Below are positions 8,590-17,127 of a DNA stretch of 64,000 nucleotides, one piece after another; within the stretch, counting starts at the first letter, position 1; each line of letters begins with the position of its first letter. The DNA is from JAJAZB01 sp964244295. Its GTDB lineage: Bacteria > Bacteroidota > Bacteroidia > Cytophagales > Spirosomataceae. The notes under the pieces were generated by a model. The model saw nothing but the letters and a program-made list of their open reading frames with translations, was not told the DNA's origin and did not search any database. Position numbers and translations under genes: made by a program. The stretch covers positions 40,383 to 104,382 of the forward strand of contig CAXTIG010000021.1 in assembly GCA_964244295.1 (NCBI GenBank). Direction: 5' to 3'.

Positions 8590-9870
8590 ATGACTACCCA
8601 ACGCAACGACCTGGCCCACTGCCGCGCCCTCATTGAAGCCCGCCTGGGTTGGGGCGCTGCCTCCGGCTGGCAAAACCGCGATTTCGAGCGCTTGAGCGAG
8701 CAGATTTTCGAGGAAACGCACGTTTCCCTGAGTCCGAGCACGCTCAAGCGGGTCTGGGGCCGGGTCCGGTACGAGAGTTTTCCCACCGCCACCACGCTCG
8801 ACGCGCTGGCGAGGTTTGCCGGGTTTCCCAACTACCGCCGCTTCCAGCAGGCAACCGCCCGCGTGCCCGACGACGAACCGGACTTTCCCGTTTCAACCGC
8901 CCCACCCCCGCCGGGCGAAACAACCCCGCAGCGCCGGGCCTGGCGCTGGCCGGTGGTGGTGGTGGGAGGAATGCTGTTGCTGCTGACGGGGGTTTGGGCC
9001 TTTCGGAAGCTCGAAAAACCGCTGCGCTACGGAAGCGTGACCTTCACCAGCCAGCCCGTGGCGGTGGGCATTCCCAACACGGTGCTGTTCCGCTACGACG
9101 CCACCGACTCCAACGCCGACAGCGTGTTCATCCAGCAAAGCTGGGACCCGCGTCGGCGCTTTCGGGTGGACAAACAGCGGCACGAGTACGCCAGCACGTA
9201 CTACACGCCGGGGTATTTTCGGGCCAAACTGGTACTCAACGACTCGGTGGTGCGCGAGCACGACCTGTACCTGCGCTCGGAAGGCTGGCTCGGCACCCTC
9301 GATCGCGATCCGATTCCGGTTTACTTCAAAAACACCCAACGGCCAGGCGGCAGTGTGGGCCTGAGTGAAGCCGATTTAAAAACCCAGCAGGTGGATTTTG
9401 GAAAGGAAATTCCCTGGACGAGCCTCTTCAACGTCCAGGACGTGGGCGGGATGTCGAGCGACGATTTTACGTTTGAAACCCGGCTCCGCAGTACGTTCAG
9501 CCGGGGTGATGCCGTATGCCAGCGGGTGTACATCGTGCTGCTTTGCTCGGAAGGGCGGCACCTGATTCCGCTCTCGGTGAAGGGTTGCGTGGGCGAACTG
9601 GCCCTGGCTTTTTCGGAAAACACCGTGTCGGGCAAAACCAGCGACCTGAGTGGTTTCGGCGTCAATTTCAGCGACTGGGTGCGCGTCCGCTGCGACGTGC
9701 GGCAGCGAAAGGTGCGGGTATTTGTCAATGAAAAACTGGCCTACGCGGGTCAGTTTCGGGTAAGCTCAGGCAAGGTTGTAGGCCTACGCTACCGCTTCCA
9801 CGGCACCGGCGAAGTAGCCAGTGCCGAATTCCGGCGGGCAGATGGAAGCGGGACCAAGCGGCTGCTGTGA
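8590..9870 (+). CDS. Membrane-anchored HTH protein with extracytoplasmic sensor domain
   Basis: 426 residues. The N-terminal 90 residues look like a helix-turn-helix DNA-binding unit (LSPSTLKRVWGRV followed by TTLDALARFAGF). A proline-rich linker leads to one transmembrane helix at about 119-141. The C-terminal 280 residues are periplasmic and beta-rich and contain a jelly-roll pattern like that of the divergent secreted protein (FTFETRLRSTF, SDWVRVRCDVRQRKVRVFVNEKLAYAG). Such one-component transmembrane regulators are seen in Cytophagales, but no partner is established. The divergent layout (251-base gap) suggests it could control the secreted LamG-like gene; that is inference. Confidence 0.65.
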   Translation: MTTQRNDLAHCRALIEARLGWGAASGWQNRDFERLSEQIFEETHVSLSPSTLKRVWGRVRYESFPTATTLDALARFAGFPNYRRFQQATARVPDDEPDFPVSTAPPPPGETTPQRRAWRWPVVVVGGMLLLLTGVWAFRKLEKPLRYGSVTFTSQPVAVGIPNTVLFRYDATDSNADSVFIQQSWDPRRRFRVDKQRHEYASTYYTPGYFRAKLVLNDSVVREHDLYLRSEGWLGTLDRDPIPVYFKNTQRPGGSVGLSEADLKTQQVDFGKEIPWTSLFNVQDVGGMSSDDFTFETRLRSTFSRGDAVCQRVYIVLLCSEGRHLIPLSVKGCVGELALAFSENTVSGKTSDLSGFGVNFSDWVRVRCDVRQRKVRVFVNEKLAYAGQFRVSSGKVVGLRYRFHGTGEVASAEFRRADGSGTKRLL

Positions 9871-9953
9871 ATGCGGATCGCGGAGTTGAGGTGGTCCGTC
9901 GCACGGTTACGGATTGAAAAGGCCGAGGCCGTACAGCTCAACCAATTCGTAAT

Positions 9954-10328
9954 TCACTTCACCGCCGCCCACACCAGCGCCAGCCATCCCGCCAGCATCA
10001 GCGTCCCGCCGAGCGGGGCCACCGCCCCCCACCAGCGTGCCCCGGTGAAGCAAATCAGGTACAGCGACCCGGAAAAAATCAGGCTCCCCACCAGAAACCC
10101 CCAGCCCGCCCAGGTGAGTGGGCGCGTGGCTTCGGGCAGTTGGCCGAGCAGGATGCTGACCAGCACCAAGCCCAGGCCGTGGTACATTTGGTAGCGCACG
10201 GCGGTCTCGAAGGTATCGAAACGCCCGGTGGCTTCGAGGCTGGCCTTCAGCGCGTGCGCCCCAAAGGCTCCCAGCGCCACGCTCAGCCCGGCCCAGACGG
10301 CCCCGGAAAGAAGAAAAAACTTGCTCAT
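9954..10328 (-). CDS. DUF423 family small membrane protein
   Basis: 124 residues with four hydrophobic helices, starting at the ATG at 10328 (MSKFFLLSGAVWAGLSVALG). The motif GAFGAHALK and the segment TAVRYQMYHGLGL are diagnostic of the DUF423 family (YgdD-like inner-membrane proteins). Function is unknown. A 30-residue upstream extension is open but not conserved in style. It lies 80 bases downstream of the NmrA-like gene on the same strand and may be expressed with it. Confidence 0.85.
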   Translation of the reverse strand: MSKFFLLSGAVWAGLSVALGAFGAHALKASLEATGRFDTFETAVRYQMYHGLGLVLVSILLGQLPEATRPLTWAGWGFLVGSLIFSGSLYLICFTGARWWGAVAPLGGTLMLAGWLALVWAAVK

Positions 10329-10408
10329 GCTGATTTTCGGTTTGGAAAAAATGGTTGCAAACCACGGCATCAAACCACCGCAAACCAAAAACGGGAACCG
10401 AAATCCAG

Positions 10409-11254
10409 CTACATCCACGCCTCCCGGTACTGATGCAGGTACTGCCGCATCGAAATCGGTGGACGGCCCAGCAACCGCTCCAGGTCAGGAGTGATTTTCG
10501 CGGCCAGACCCAGTTTGCAGGTCGTGTACAAACCCAGCATCACCAGCGTGAAAGCCCAGGGTAAGCCCTCGCGGCGCTTTTGCAACGTAAATTTCAACAT
10601 TCCAGGATTAGCGTAGCGAATGGGGCGACCCAGTTCGATGCTCAACAGCGCGGCAACTTCGGTGTAGGTCAAGGCTTCGGCTCCTGTGAGCGGGTAGGCC
10701 TGGTTGGGCGGCAATTCGCCCCGGAGCGCGTTTACGCCCACGGCGGCGAGGTCGCGCACGTCGACAAAACTGGTGCGCCCCTGCCCGGCGGGGACGAATA
10801 GCTCGCTCCGGTCGCGGAGTTCGGCGCGGTGGGTGGTGTCGAGATTTTGCATGAAAAAACTGGCCCGGAGCATCGTGAAATCGAAGCTCAGTTCGCGAAT
10901 TTTTTCTTCGATGGCCCGGTGCGGCACCACGGGATTTTTCTCCACCCCCAGCAACGATAAAAATACCACCTGCCGGATGCCCCGACTTTTGGTTTCCTTC
11001 AAAAAAGGTCCGATGGTTTTCGTTACGTCGGAAATCTGCGGGGGCCGCACCAGGAAAATCCGGTCCACATCGGTCAGCGCGCCGGGCCAGGTAGCGGGCT
11101 TCTCAAAATCCAGCGCCCGCGCCTCCACGTTTGGCCCAAACGGGCTTTTTGCCGGGTCGCGCATTCCAGCACGTACTTGCACGGAATGCTCCTGCAAGCC
11201 TTTCACCACTTCCGCGCCCACGTTGCCCGTCGCACCCGTTACCAGAATGGCCAT
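10409..11254 (-). CDS. NmrA-like NAD(P)-binding oxidoreductase
   Basis: 281 residues of the atypical short-chain dehydrogenase group. The Rossmann nucleotide-binding loop GATGNVG is at residues 7-13, followed by the second strand and an arginine (RAGMRDPAKSPFG) suited to NADPH. FLVRPPQISD and VVFLSLLGVEKNP mark the central sheet, and the C-terminal part (LPPNQAYPLTGAEALTYTEVA) is typical of NmrA/azoreductase-like reductases. No catalytic Tyr-x-x-x-Lys is obvious, as in NmrA proteins. The substrate is unknown. A strong hairpin upstream (11301-11362) separates it from the Rieske gene, so it probably has its own promoter. Confidence 0.8.
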   Translation of the reverse strand: MAILVTGATGNVGAEVVKGLQEHSVQVRAGMRDPAKSPFGPNVEARALDFEKPATWPGALTDVDRIFLVRPPQISDVTKTIGPFLKETKSRGIRQVVFLSLLGVEKNPVVPHRAIEEKIRELSFDFTMLRASFFMQNLDTTHRAELRDRSELFVPAGQGRTSFVDVRDLAAVGVNALRGELPPNQAYPLTGAEALTYTEVAALLSIELGRPIRYANPGMLKFTLQKRREGLPWAFTLVMLGLYTTCKLGLAAKITPDLERLLGRPPISMRQYLHQYREAWM

Positions 11255-11300
11255 GATTCGGTTGGTTTTTCCGTAAAACTCGTCAGGTCGTCCCGTGGTT

Positions 11301-11362
11301 GGCGTTCTTCACAAAAAAACCTCCCGGTTGCAAACCGGGAGGTTTTTTTTGTGAAGAACGCC
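11301..11362. terminator. Strong hairpin between Rieske and NmrA-like genes
   Basis: Arms 11301-11331 and 11332-11362 pair almost completely with one bulged base. The stem core CCTCCCGG is flanked by A7 and T8 runs, the classical layout of a bidirectional Rho-independent terminator, and the pairing then continues for ten more bases (GGCGTTCTTC). Confidence 0.85.
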
Positions 11363-11367
11363 GTCGC

Positions 11368-11862
11368 TCAGGCTTCAAACACCCGCAGGCTGGTGCCCGT
11401 CAGGGTGGCGGTGTACGTTTTGAGCGGAGAAGCAGCCGGGCCGTTGATCACCGACCCATTCACATTAAAATTCGATCCGTGGTTGGGGCAGTGAATCCGG
11501 TTGAGGGCCGGTTCGTATTCCACCGTCGTGCCTTCGTGGGTGCAGACTTTCGAGAGGGCCACGTAGGAACTGGCCCCGGTGCGGGCCACGATCACGTTGT
11601 CTTTGATGAGGTACGCCTTCGTTCCCTTCAGGTCGGCGTTGGCGGTGGCGTTCAGGTCGAGCGTGAAATCCACCTTCGTACCCGTTCCGGGGCCAGGACC
11701 GGGACCTGGGTTGGGGGTGGGATCGTCGCTGCTGTTGGAGCAGGACGTGAGGGTGCCCATGCAGTACACGGCCATCAGGGCGGCGCCGCTCAGGCCCAGG
11801 CTACGGAGGAATTCACCGCGTTTGATCGGCGAAGTTTCGGGGCGATTTTGGGTTTGATTCAT
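11368..11862 (-). CDS. Rieske [2Fe-2S] lipoprotein
   Basis: 164 residues. An N-terminal hydrophobic helix ends in Leu-Thr-Ser-Cys (Cys about 41), a plausible lipobox, followed by a Pro/Gly linker. The Rieske domain shows both cluster motifs: C-T-H-E-G and C-P-N-H-G-S-N-F, giving the two Cys and two His ligands of a [2Fe-2S] centre. It is a single-domain soluble Rieske protein displayed on a membrane, of the type that passes electrons outside the cytoplasm. It follows the lipoprotein-repeat gene by 57 bases. The partner oxidase or reductase is not evident; the ECF sigma gene at the head of the cluster may control it. Confidence 0.88.
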   Translation of the reverse strand: MNQTQNRPETSPIKRGEFLRSLGLSGAALMAVYCMGTLTSCSNSSDDPTPNPGPGPGPGTGTKVDFTLDLNATANADLKGTKAYLIKDNVIVARTGASSYVALSKVCTHEGTTVEYEPALNRIHCPNHGSNFNVNGSVINGPAASPLKTYTATLTGTSLRVFEA

Positions 11863-11919
11863 GGTAAAAATGGAGTTTGCTCGTGGGGAAAAAAGGGGTT
11901 CAGAACGATATACGAAAAA

Positions 11920-12684
11920 TTAGGGGTTGAAGGTGTACCAGATCTTGCCCACGCCGCCGCCAATGGTGTCGCCCCGGGCCACGTCGGTGACGTAGTAGTA
12001 CAGGGGGCGGGTTTTGTAAGCGAGTTGTTTTTTGCCATCGGCGCGGGTGATCGGCGCAAAATCAGCGGCTTTCAACGACGAAGAAACCGTGACGTTATCC
12101 AGCGAAAACACCGGCCAGGTGGCAACGCAACCCGTCGAGGTACAGGCGCTCACGTTGGGCGTTTTATCGTTCGCAAACTGGTACAGCGAGCGGCCCGCCA
12201 TGTCGCTCAGGTACAACCGGCTACCCTGGGCGGCCAGCATCACGTTGTAGTCGCGGGCCACGAACCAGCGGCCGTTTACGGCTTCGCCCTTCGTGTCGCC
12301 CGCTGCCGCATCCTGAGCGAAGCGGTACAGCGGCCAACCTTTGAAGGAGGTTTGCTTGGCCCCGTCGGCGCGGGTGATGGTGGCAAAATCGGCGGCGTTC
12401 AGGCCCGCGTCGAGCCGGAGCGTTTCCTGGTAAAATACCGGCCAGGTTTGCAGGCAGCCCGTGGTGGTGCAGGTGCTGCTGCCTTTCACGTCGGAGCTGA
12501 AGAGGTAGAGTGTTTTGCCGTCCTGGTCGGTAAAGTAACTGCCCAGGGTGGGGCTGGTGGCTAGCCGGAGGTTGGTTTGCGGGCCGTCGTCTTTAGTGCC
12601 GCAAGCCAGCACGAAGGCGACGAGTAAGGCACTAACGAACACTCCCACCGCGAGCGAACGCGGTGAACGAAAGAAAGTTTGCAT
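11920..12684 (-). CDS. Lipoprotein with two secreted-repeat (PF03640-type) modules
   Basis: 254 residues. The signal peptide ends Val-Leu-Ala-Cys (Cys 28), a good lipobox. Two homologous modules follow, about 42-135 and 150-245. Each contains DQDGKTLYLF or DMAGRSLYQF, then C-T-x-T-G-C with two cysteines, TWPVF, and a final ADGxKQ...PLY(Y/R)(F/Y) strand. This is the known exported repeat of COG4315 proteins. The function is not established; members often lie next to electron-transfer or ECF sigma genes, as here. The paired cysteines suggest disulphides or metal binding. Confidence 0.85.
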   Translation of the reverse strand: MQTFFRSPRSLAVGVFVSALLVAFVLACGTKDDGPQTNLRLATSPTLGSYFTDQDGKTLYLFSSDVKGSSTCTTTGCLQTWPVFYQETLRLDAGLNAADFATITRADGAKQTSFKGWPLYRFAQDAAAGDTKGEAVNGRWFVARDYNVMLAAQGSRLYLSDMAGRSLYQFANDKTPNVSACTSTGCVATWPVFSLDNVTVSSSLKAADFAPITRADGKKQLAYKTRPLYYYVTDVARGDTIGGGVGKIWYTFNP

Positions 12685-12732
12685 GGGAATTGGGATTTGG
12701 GGATTGGAAACAGGAAACGAAAAAAAAGGGGT

Positions 12733-14358
12733 TCAGGGCGGTAAACGACGGCGGCTCAGGGGGTGAAAACCCAGCGAAAGGTGCAGCCCGGTGCTGTACA
12801 AACGCACGCTGCCGAAGCCCACGCCCGCGATCGGAAGTTTGAGGTACGGTTCGAGTTGGAGCGAAAGCCCGCCGCCGAGTTGGCGTTGGTATCCCAGCGA
12901 GAGGTTGAACGTGGTGGCGAAGTGACCCCCGCCCCTTGAAACATTCACCTCGTGGGTGTAACTGGGTTTGTTGGTGTAGCGGTAGGTGTAATCTTCGTTG
13001 AGCATCAGGTATGACGACACGCCGCCGTTGACAAACACGTCGGACTGCGCCCGGCGGAACACATCGAACCGGACGTTGAGCGGCACGTCGAGAATGGCAC
13101 ACTTCGCGTCGATGTTATCCGGTTTGGGATAGGTCGACCAGTAGCCTTTCGCCCAGGTGTAATCGGCGGGCGTGGAGCCGTAGTCTTTCTGCGAGCGAAG
13201 CACGCCGGTTTGCACCCGCAGGCGCGGCAGCACTTCGTATTCGAGCAGCAGCCCGTAGCTCCGTCCAAACACCGAGGGCTTGAAGGTACCCACCGAGTTG
13301 AGGTCGGGGGCCAGCACGGCCCGCAGACCGAAGCGCCCGCGCTGGGTCGGCTCCGCCGGGCGGCGGTCGATGAGCGGTTCGGCGGGGGCGGGGGCGGTTA
13401 CGGCGGGCAGTTGAACCTGTCGGTTTGCAACCCGCCAGGTTTTCAGGTTCAGCCTCGCCAGGTCGGAACTCGGGCGTTCCGTTGCTTCCGAAGCGTGCGT
13501 AAAATCAACGTTTTCAAACGCATTGGTTTTTCGTTGTTCTCCGTCAAAACCAGCATTCACGACCCAATCAGTGCCGTCTTTACCCGACTTTACGGCGGGT
13601 ACGCCGGAAGGGTTGCGCTCCTGGCGAAACCCATTGGGGCGCGGGTCGGTGCGGGCCAGTTCCGTGGCTGCCTTCCGCAGGTTCCGACCAGAGCGGGGTG
13701 GGCGTCGGGTCGTTTCCCGCGAGTGGGTCACTCCTCGGGTTCGGGTTGCTTTGCTGGCGGGTAAGGGACGCTTCCCGGCAGGGCGGTTGGCGGCGGTCAA
13801 ACCGTGGCGAGTTGCATTCCGGGTCAGGCTTTGCCCTGCGGGCCGGACCGTCGGCGTGGTGTTGGCCCGGTCGGCGACGGTCGCCGTTTTCGCTGACGGT
13901 TCTGTTGGAGCAGGCGGGGTCGTTTTCGCCACCCGATCCTTTTTCGCGTCGGCGACAAGTGCCGGAGCCGCCCCGGTTGCGGCGGGCGAATCCATTCGGT
14001 TCGGTTCGGCGTGGTTCGCCGCCGATTTTTCTACGCCTGCCCCTACCCCAGTGGGTACGGCTCGCTGCTTCGTGGTTGCCGTGGCGGGTTTTGCCACGGC
14101 ACGCGCTTCGGGTTGGGCATTACCCCGGCTTTCCGAGGCCTGCCACCAGAGGGTACCTCCACTCAGCAGGAGGAGCAGAAAGGCGCTGCCCAGCCAACTC
14201 CAGCGCTGCCACCAGGGCCGGGGATGCGGTTGGGCCGCGTCGAGCCGGTCGGTCATACCGCGCCAATCCTCCGGGTCGAACCGGGGCCGGAGGCCGTCGG
14301 CGGCCTGGCGGAAGAGTCCGTCCAGTTCCTCGTCGGAAGGTTCCCGGTTAGCGTTCAT
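12733..14358 (-). CDS. ECF-linked membrane protein: anti-sigma-like N-terminus, disordered linker, beta-barrel C-terminus
   Basis: 541 residues. Residues 1-45 are cytoplasmic-looking and acidic (EPSDEELDGLFRQAAD), then one transmembrane helix at about 53-70. A 250-residue stretch very rich in Ala, Thr, Arg, Pro and Lys follows and should be disordered. The last 200 residues (from about 340) have beta-barrel strands (GLLLEYEVLPRLRVQTGVL, HFATTFNLSLGYQRQLGGG) as in PorT/OmpA-like barrels. The start overlaps the sigma factor stop by 11 bases, the usual place for an anti-sigma gene. One chain with an inner-membrane helix and an outer-membrane barrel would have to span the periplasm. Confidence 0.7.
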   Translation of the reverse strand: MNANREPSDEELDGLFRQAADGLRPRFDPEDWRGMTDRLDAAQPHPRPWWQRWSWLGSAFLLLLLSGGTLWWQASESRGNAQPEARAVAKPATATTKQRAVPTGVGAGVEKSAANHAEPNRMDSPAATGAAPALVADAKKDRVAKTTPPAPTEPSAKTATVADRANTTPTVRPAGQSLTRNATRHGLTAANRPAGKRPLPASKATRTRGVTHSRETTRRPPRSGRNLRKAATELARTDPRPNGFRQERNPSGVPAVKSGKDGTDWVVNAGFDGEQRKTNAFENVDFTHASEATERPSSDLARLNLKTWRVANRQVQLPAVTAPAPAEPLIDRRPAEPTQRGRFGLRAVLAPDLNSVGTFKPSVFGRSYGLLLEYEVLPRLRVQTGVLRSQKDYGSTPADYTWAKGYWSTYPKPDNIDAKCAILDVPLNVRFDVFRRAQSDVFVNGGVSSYLMLNEDYTYRYTNKPSYTHEVNVSRGGGHFATTFNLSLGYQRQLGGGLSLQLEPYLKLPIAGVGFGSVRLYSTGLHLSLGFHPLSRRRLPP

Positions 14359-14932
14359 ACTTCTGTTCTTTTAACAGGCCCCGCAGGTGTTCGCGTGCCC
14401 GTGACAAATTTGATTTGGAAGTGCCCACCGAGATGTTGAGTTTCTCGGCGATTTCCTCGTGGGTGTACCCATCGATCACGTACAGGTTAAAAGCCATCCG
14501 GTACGAAGGCGGCAGGCGCTGCACCAACCCGATGAGTTCTTCGTGCGAAAGCTGGCTGGTGGCGGTTTCGCGGGTGGCTAGTTGGCTGGCCGCCGCGCCG
14601 TCGAGGTCTTCGTGGTAGTAATGCTTGACCTGCTGGCGGTAGTAATCGAGGGCGGTGTTGACCATGATCCGACCGAGCCAGCTTTTGAAGGGCCGCGCCG
14701 GGTCGTAGAGTTCGGCTTTCAGGAATACTTTCATAAACCCGTCGTTGAGTACCTCGCGGGCTTCGTCGCGGCTGCGGGTGTAGCGCAGGCAAATACCCAT
14801 GGCGAAGCCGTAAAACTGCCGGTAAAGCAGTTCCTGACTGAGGCGGTCGCCTTTTCGGCAACCTTCCAGCAGGATGGTGAGACTCGGCACGTTGACGGTT
14901 GAGGCGGGCATGGGCGCGGATTCAGGAGGCAA
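14348..14932 (-). CDS. ECF-type RNA polymerase sigma factor
   Basis: 194 residues, with sigma region 2 (LLYRQFYGFAMGICLRYTRSRDEAREVLNDGFMKVF, about 40-75) and region 4 (LPPSYRMAFNLYVIDGYTHEEIAEKLNISVGTSKSNLSRA, about 140-180), the latter ending in the helix-turn-helix that reads the -35 element. The linker is short, as in extracytoplasmic-function sigmas. Met 8 (14911) is an alternative start. It probably heads the transcription unit running through the barrel/anti-sigma-like gene, the lipoprotein-repeat gene and the Rieske gene. Confidence 0.93.
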   Translation of the reverse strand: MPPESAPMPASTVNVPSLTILLEGCRKGDRLSQELLYRQFYGFAMGICLRYTRSRDEAREVLNDGFMKVFLKAELYDPARPFKSWLGRIMVNTALDYYRQQVKHYYHEDLDGAAASQLATRETATSQLSHEELIGLVQRLPPSYRMAFNLYVIDGYTHEEIAEKLNISVGTSKSNLSRAREHLRGLLKEQKYER

Positions 14933-15050
14933 TACGAAGCGCCCGGTTGGTTGGGTTGCGTGAAGGTAAAAGTTTTTGAGGGTATCCCGTTTGGGGCTAC
15001 CGTTTCCAATTCATCCCTCGGCAACGGGCAATGCCTGGGGTTACTCCACA

Positions 15051-15092
15051 AAAACCCACCTGCTTTGCAACCGGGCGAAACAGGTGGGTTTT
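15051..15092. terminator. Hairpin downstream of yggS-like gene
   Basis: AAAACCCACCTG (15051-15062) pairs perfectly with CAGGTGGGTTTT (15081-15092). Flanking A and T runs give a terminator for minus-strand transcripts arriving from the YggS gene. Confidence 0.7.
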
Positions 15093-15161
15093 CTCTAAAA
15101 TCCGGCGTAGGTTTTGGTTCGCAGGACCGCGACTGGTGCCTCGCGCCGACAACGCCGAGTT

Positions 15162-15845
15162 TTAAGCAATCGGGGGGATTCGTTCCCCGAAAATCAGGCT
15201 CCCCACCCGAACCAACGTACTGCCCTCGGCCAGGGCCAAGGGAAAATCGCCGCTCATACCCATCGACAAGTCGCGCAACGCGACGTTCGGGCGAGGCGGA
15301 ATTTCCGTTTTCATTCGCTCGAAAAACGTTTTCAACCCCCGGAATTCGGCCCGTACCTGGGCTTCGTCGTTGGTGTTGCTGGCCATGCCCATCAGGCCGG
15401 TAACGCGTACCTGAGTGAGTTCGTCGAGTTCGGAGTTGCTCAGCAATGCTTCGGCTTCCTCGAACGACAATCCAAATTTGGTTTCCTCGCGGGCAAGGTG
15501 CAGTTGCAGCAGGCAGTCCTGCACCCGCCCCACGCGGGCGGCCTGTTTGTTGATTTCCTGAAGCAGTTTGAGGCTATCCACCGAGTGGATCAGGTGGACG
15601 AACGGCGCCATGTACTTCACTTTGTTGGTTTGCAGGTGACCGATCAGGTGCCATTCCACGTCGGAAGGCATTGCTTCGTGCTTGGCCACCATCTCTTGCA
15701 CTTTGTTTTCGCCAAAACGGCGGCACCCGGCCCGGTAGGCTTCCATCAGCACATCGACGGGCTTGGTTTTGCTCACTGCTACGAGCCGGGCGGGCGTGGG
15801 TTCGAGTTGAGATTCGAGGCGGCGGAGGTTTTCGGCGATAGACAT
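15162..15845 (-). CDS. YggS/PLPHP-family pyridoxal phosphate homeostasis protein
   Basis: 227 residues, the normal length for this one-domain TIM-barrel protein. The cofactor lysine lies in LVAVSKTKP (residues about 21-29). RFGENKVQE and EWHLIGHLQTNK are family hallmarks, and the phosphate-binding segment DLSMGMSGDF sits near 195-204 with VRVGSLIFGER at the end. The protein binds pyridoxal 5'-phosphate without a known reaction and buffers the vitamin B6 pool. It is divergent from a coiled-coil membrane protein gene; an AATGGAG-type repeat hairpin lies only a few bases upstream of its start. Confidence 0.93.
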   Translation of the reverse strand: MSIAENLRRLESQLEPTPARLVAVSKTKPVDVLMEAYRAGCRRFGENKVQEMVAKHEAMPSDVEWHLIGHLQTNKVKYMAPFVHLIHSVDSLKLLQEINKQAARVGRVQDCLLQLHLAREETKFGLSFEEAEALLSNSELDELTQVRVTGLMGMASNTNDEAQVRAEFRGLKTFFERMKTEIPPRPNVALRDLSMGMSGDFPLALAEGSTLVRVGSLIFGERIPPIA

Positions 15846-15850
15846 AAAAG

Positions 15851-15926
15851 AATGGAGAATGGAGAATGAAAACCGGAAGATGGGTGGTGCATTTCATTCT
15901 CCATCCTCCATTCTCCATTTTCCATT
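15851..15926. repeat. AATGGAG heptamer inverted repeat in a divergent promoter region
   Basis: AATGGAG units (15851-15871) are matched by inverted copies at 15891-15926. The element lies between two divergent genes, so it cannot be a normal 3' terminator for either; it would form a hairpin in the yggS leader. Confidence 0.7.
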
Positions 15927-15939
15927 GTCTTCACTGAAC

Positions 15940-15969
15940 TTGCTTTGTTTCGCTAAAAAAGTAGATTTG
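15940..15969 (+). promoter_or_regulatory. Bacteroidota-type promoter for the coiled-coil protein gene
   Basis: TTG at 15940-15942 and TAGATTTG at 15962-15969 are spaced by 19 bases, fitting the Bacteroidota -33/-7 consensus (TTG and TAnnTTTG). The start codon is 41 bases further on. Confidence 0.6.
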
Positions 15970-16010
15970 TTTCGTTAAACCCTTATCCTGCAACTTTCAG
16001 ACAACCCCGT

Positions 16011-16958
16011 ATGGAGACTCAGCCTCGTCAAAACGACAAGAAGAATTATTTCACCGCCGCCCTGGTCATCATGGCCGCCTTGCTGGCGCTGCTCGGATAC
16101 CTTTATTTTCAGGAACGCCAAAAAACTGACCAAGCCTCGATCCAACTTGAAACCAAAACGAAAGATCTGATCGCAACCACTACCAAACTCGACTCGATTT
16201 CTAATCAACTCGACGCGAAGATTGCCGAACTCAAAATGCTCAACGGCAACGTCGACGAACTGATGAAGGTAAAGGCTCAACTCGAAGCCGACAAGCGCGA
16301 ACTGCAAAACGCTAAAAATTTCAGCGCCAAAAATTACGAGGCGAAAATCCGAAATTACACCGCCATTCTGGCTCAGAAAGACCTCGACATCGCCCGGTTG
16401 CGCCAGGAAAACGAGGCCCTGACCAACACCAATCAAACCCTGACGCAAGAAAATACCGGCCTGAAAAGTAACCTCGAAACCACCCGGAAATCCTACACCG
16501 ACTCGGTGAGTGCGCTATCCTCGAAAAACCGCGAGCTTTCCGAAAAAGTGACCATTGCTGCTGCCCTGCGGGCCGAAACCATCAACGTGTACGCCATCTC
16601 TCCCAAAGGCAAAGAGCGCGAGGGGGGCCGCTACAAATCGCGGCGGGTGGATAAAATCCGGGTGTCGTTCTCCCTGGCCGATAACCCCCTCACCCAACGC
16701 GACAACAAGGACATTTTCATGCGGATTCTCGACCCCGAAGGAGCGGTCATCAGCGACATGGCCACCGGTTCGGGGGCGTTTATGTTCAACGGGCAGGAAA
16801 CGGTCTACACCGCCAAGCAGAGTGTGCTGTACACCAATTCGCACCAAACTGTGGATTTTATCTACAGCCGGGGCCAGGCCTACAAAAAAGGTAAACACAG
16901 CGTCGAACTCTACGCCGACGGATTCAAGATTGGGCAGGGGGAGTTTGAGGTGCGGTAA
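16011..16958 (+). CDS. Membrane-anchored coiled-coil protein of unknown function
   Basis: 315 residues. A short charged N-terminus is followed by one transmembrane helix (about 15-35). Residues 37-185 form a long coiled coil with many Leu, Lys, Glu and Asn (for example LDSISNQLDAKIAELKML). The C-terminal 110 residues make a compact beta domain (KIRVSFSLADNPL, FMRILDPEGAVISD, HSVELYADGFKIGQGEFEVR). The topology suggests a periplasmic rod holding a small sandwich domain away from the inner membrane. No family with known function is recognised. It lies upstream of rpsF but is cut off from it by a strong hairpin. Confidence 0.75.
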   Translation: METQPRQNDKKNYFTAALVIMAALLALLGYLYFQERQKTDQASIQLETKTKDLIATTTKLDSISNQLDAKIAELKMLNGNVDELMKVKAQLEADKRELQNAKNFSAKNYEAKIRNYTAILAQKDLDIARLRQENEALTNTNQTLTQENTGLKSNLETTRKSYTDSVSALSSKNRELSEKVTIAAALRAETINVYAISPKGKEREGGRYKSRRVDKIRVSFSLADNPLTQRDNKDIFMRILDPEGAVISDMATGSGAFMFNGQETVYTAKQSVLYTNSHQTVDFIYSRGQAYKKGKHSVELYADGFKIGQGEFEVR

Positions 16959-16970
16959 ACGGGTTTGAAA

Positions 16971-17044
16971 GAGTTTGAGGGTTGAAAAGGTTTGAGGGTT
17001 TGAAGAGGGCTTCAAACCCTCAAACCTTTTCAACCCTCAAACTC
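16971..17044. terminator. Perfect 35-base inverted repeat upstream of rpsF
   Basis: Bases 16971-17005 and 17010-17044 are exact inverted copies with a 4-base loop; the arms consist of TTTGAGG-like repeats. It follows the coiled-coil protein gene and precedes the rpsF promoter. Confidence 0.8.
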
Positions 17045-17054
17045 AACTTCTTGC

Positions 17055-17085
17055 TTGGTTTTTGGGCTGCAAAGGGCTACTTTTG
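17055..17085 (+). promoter_or_regulatory. Promoter of the rpsF-rpsR-rplI operon
   Basis: TTG at 17055-17057 and TACTTTTG at 17078-17085 with a 20-base spacer match the Bacteroidota promoter consensus. The rpsF start is 43 bases downstream. Confidence 0.65.
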
Positions 17086-17127
17086 CAGCCCAATTTGTTT
17101 TTTCGTTTCATCTAAATCAGTCACACA

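Noticed and set aside
15851..15926. Possible CRISPR array from repeated units
   Set aside because: Units are 7 bases and arms are inverted, with no spacers of regular length.
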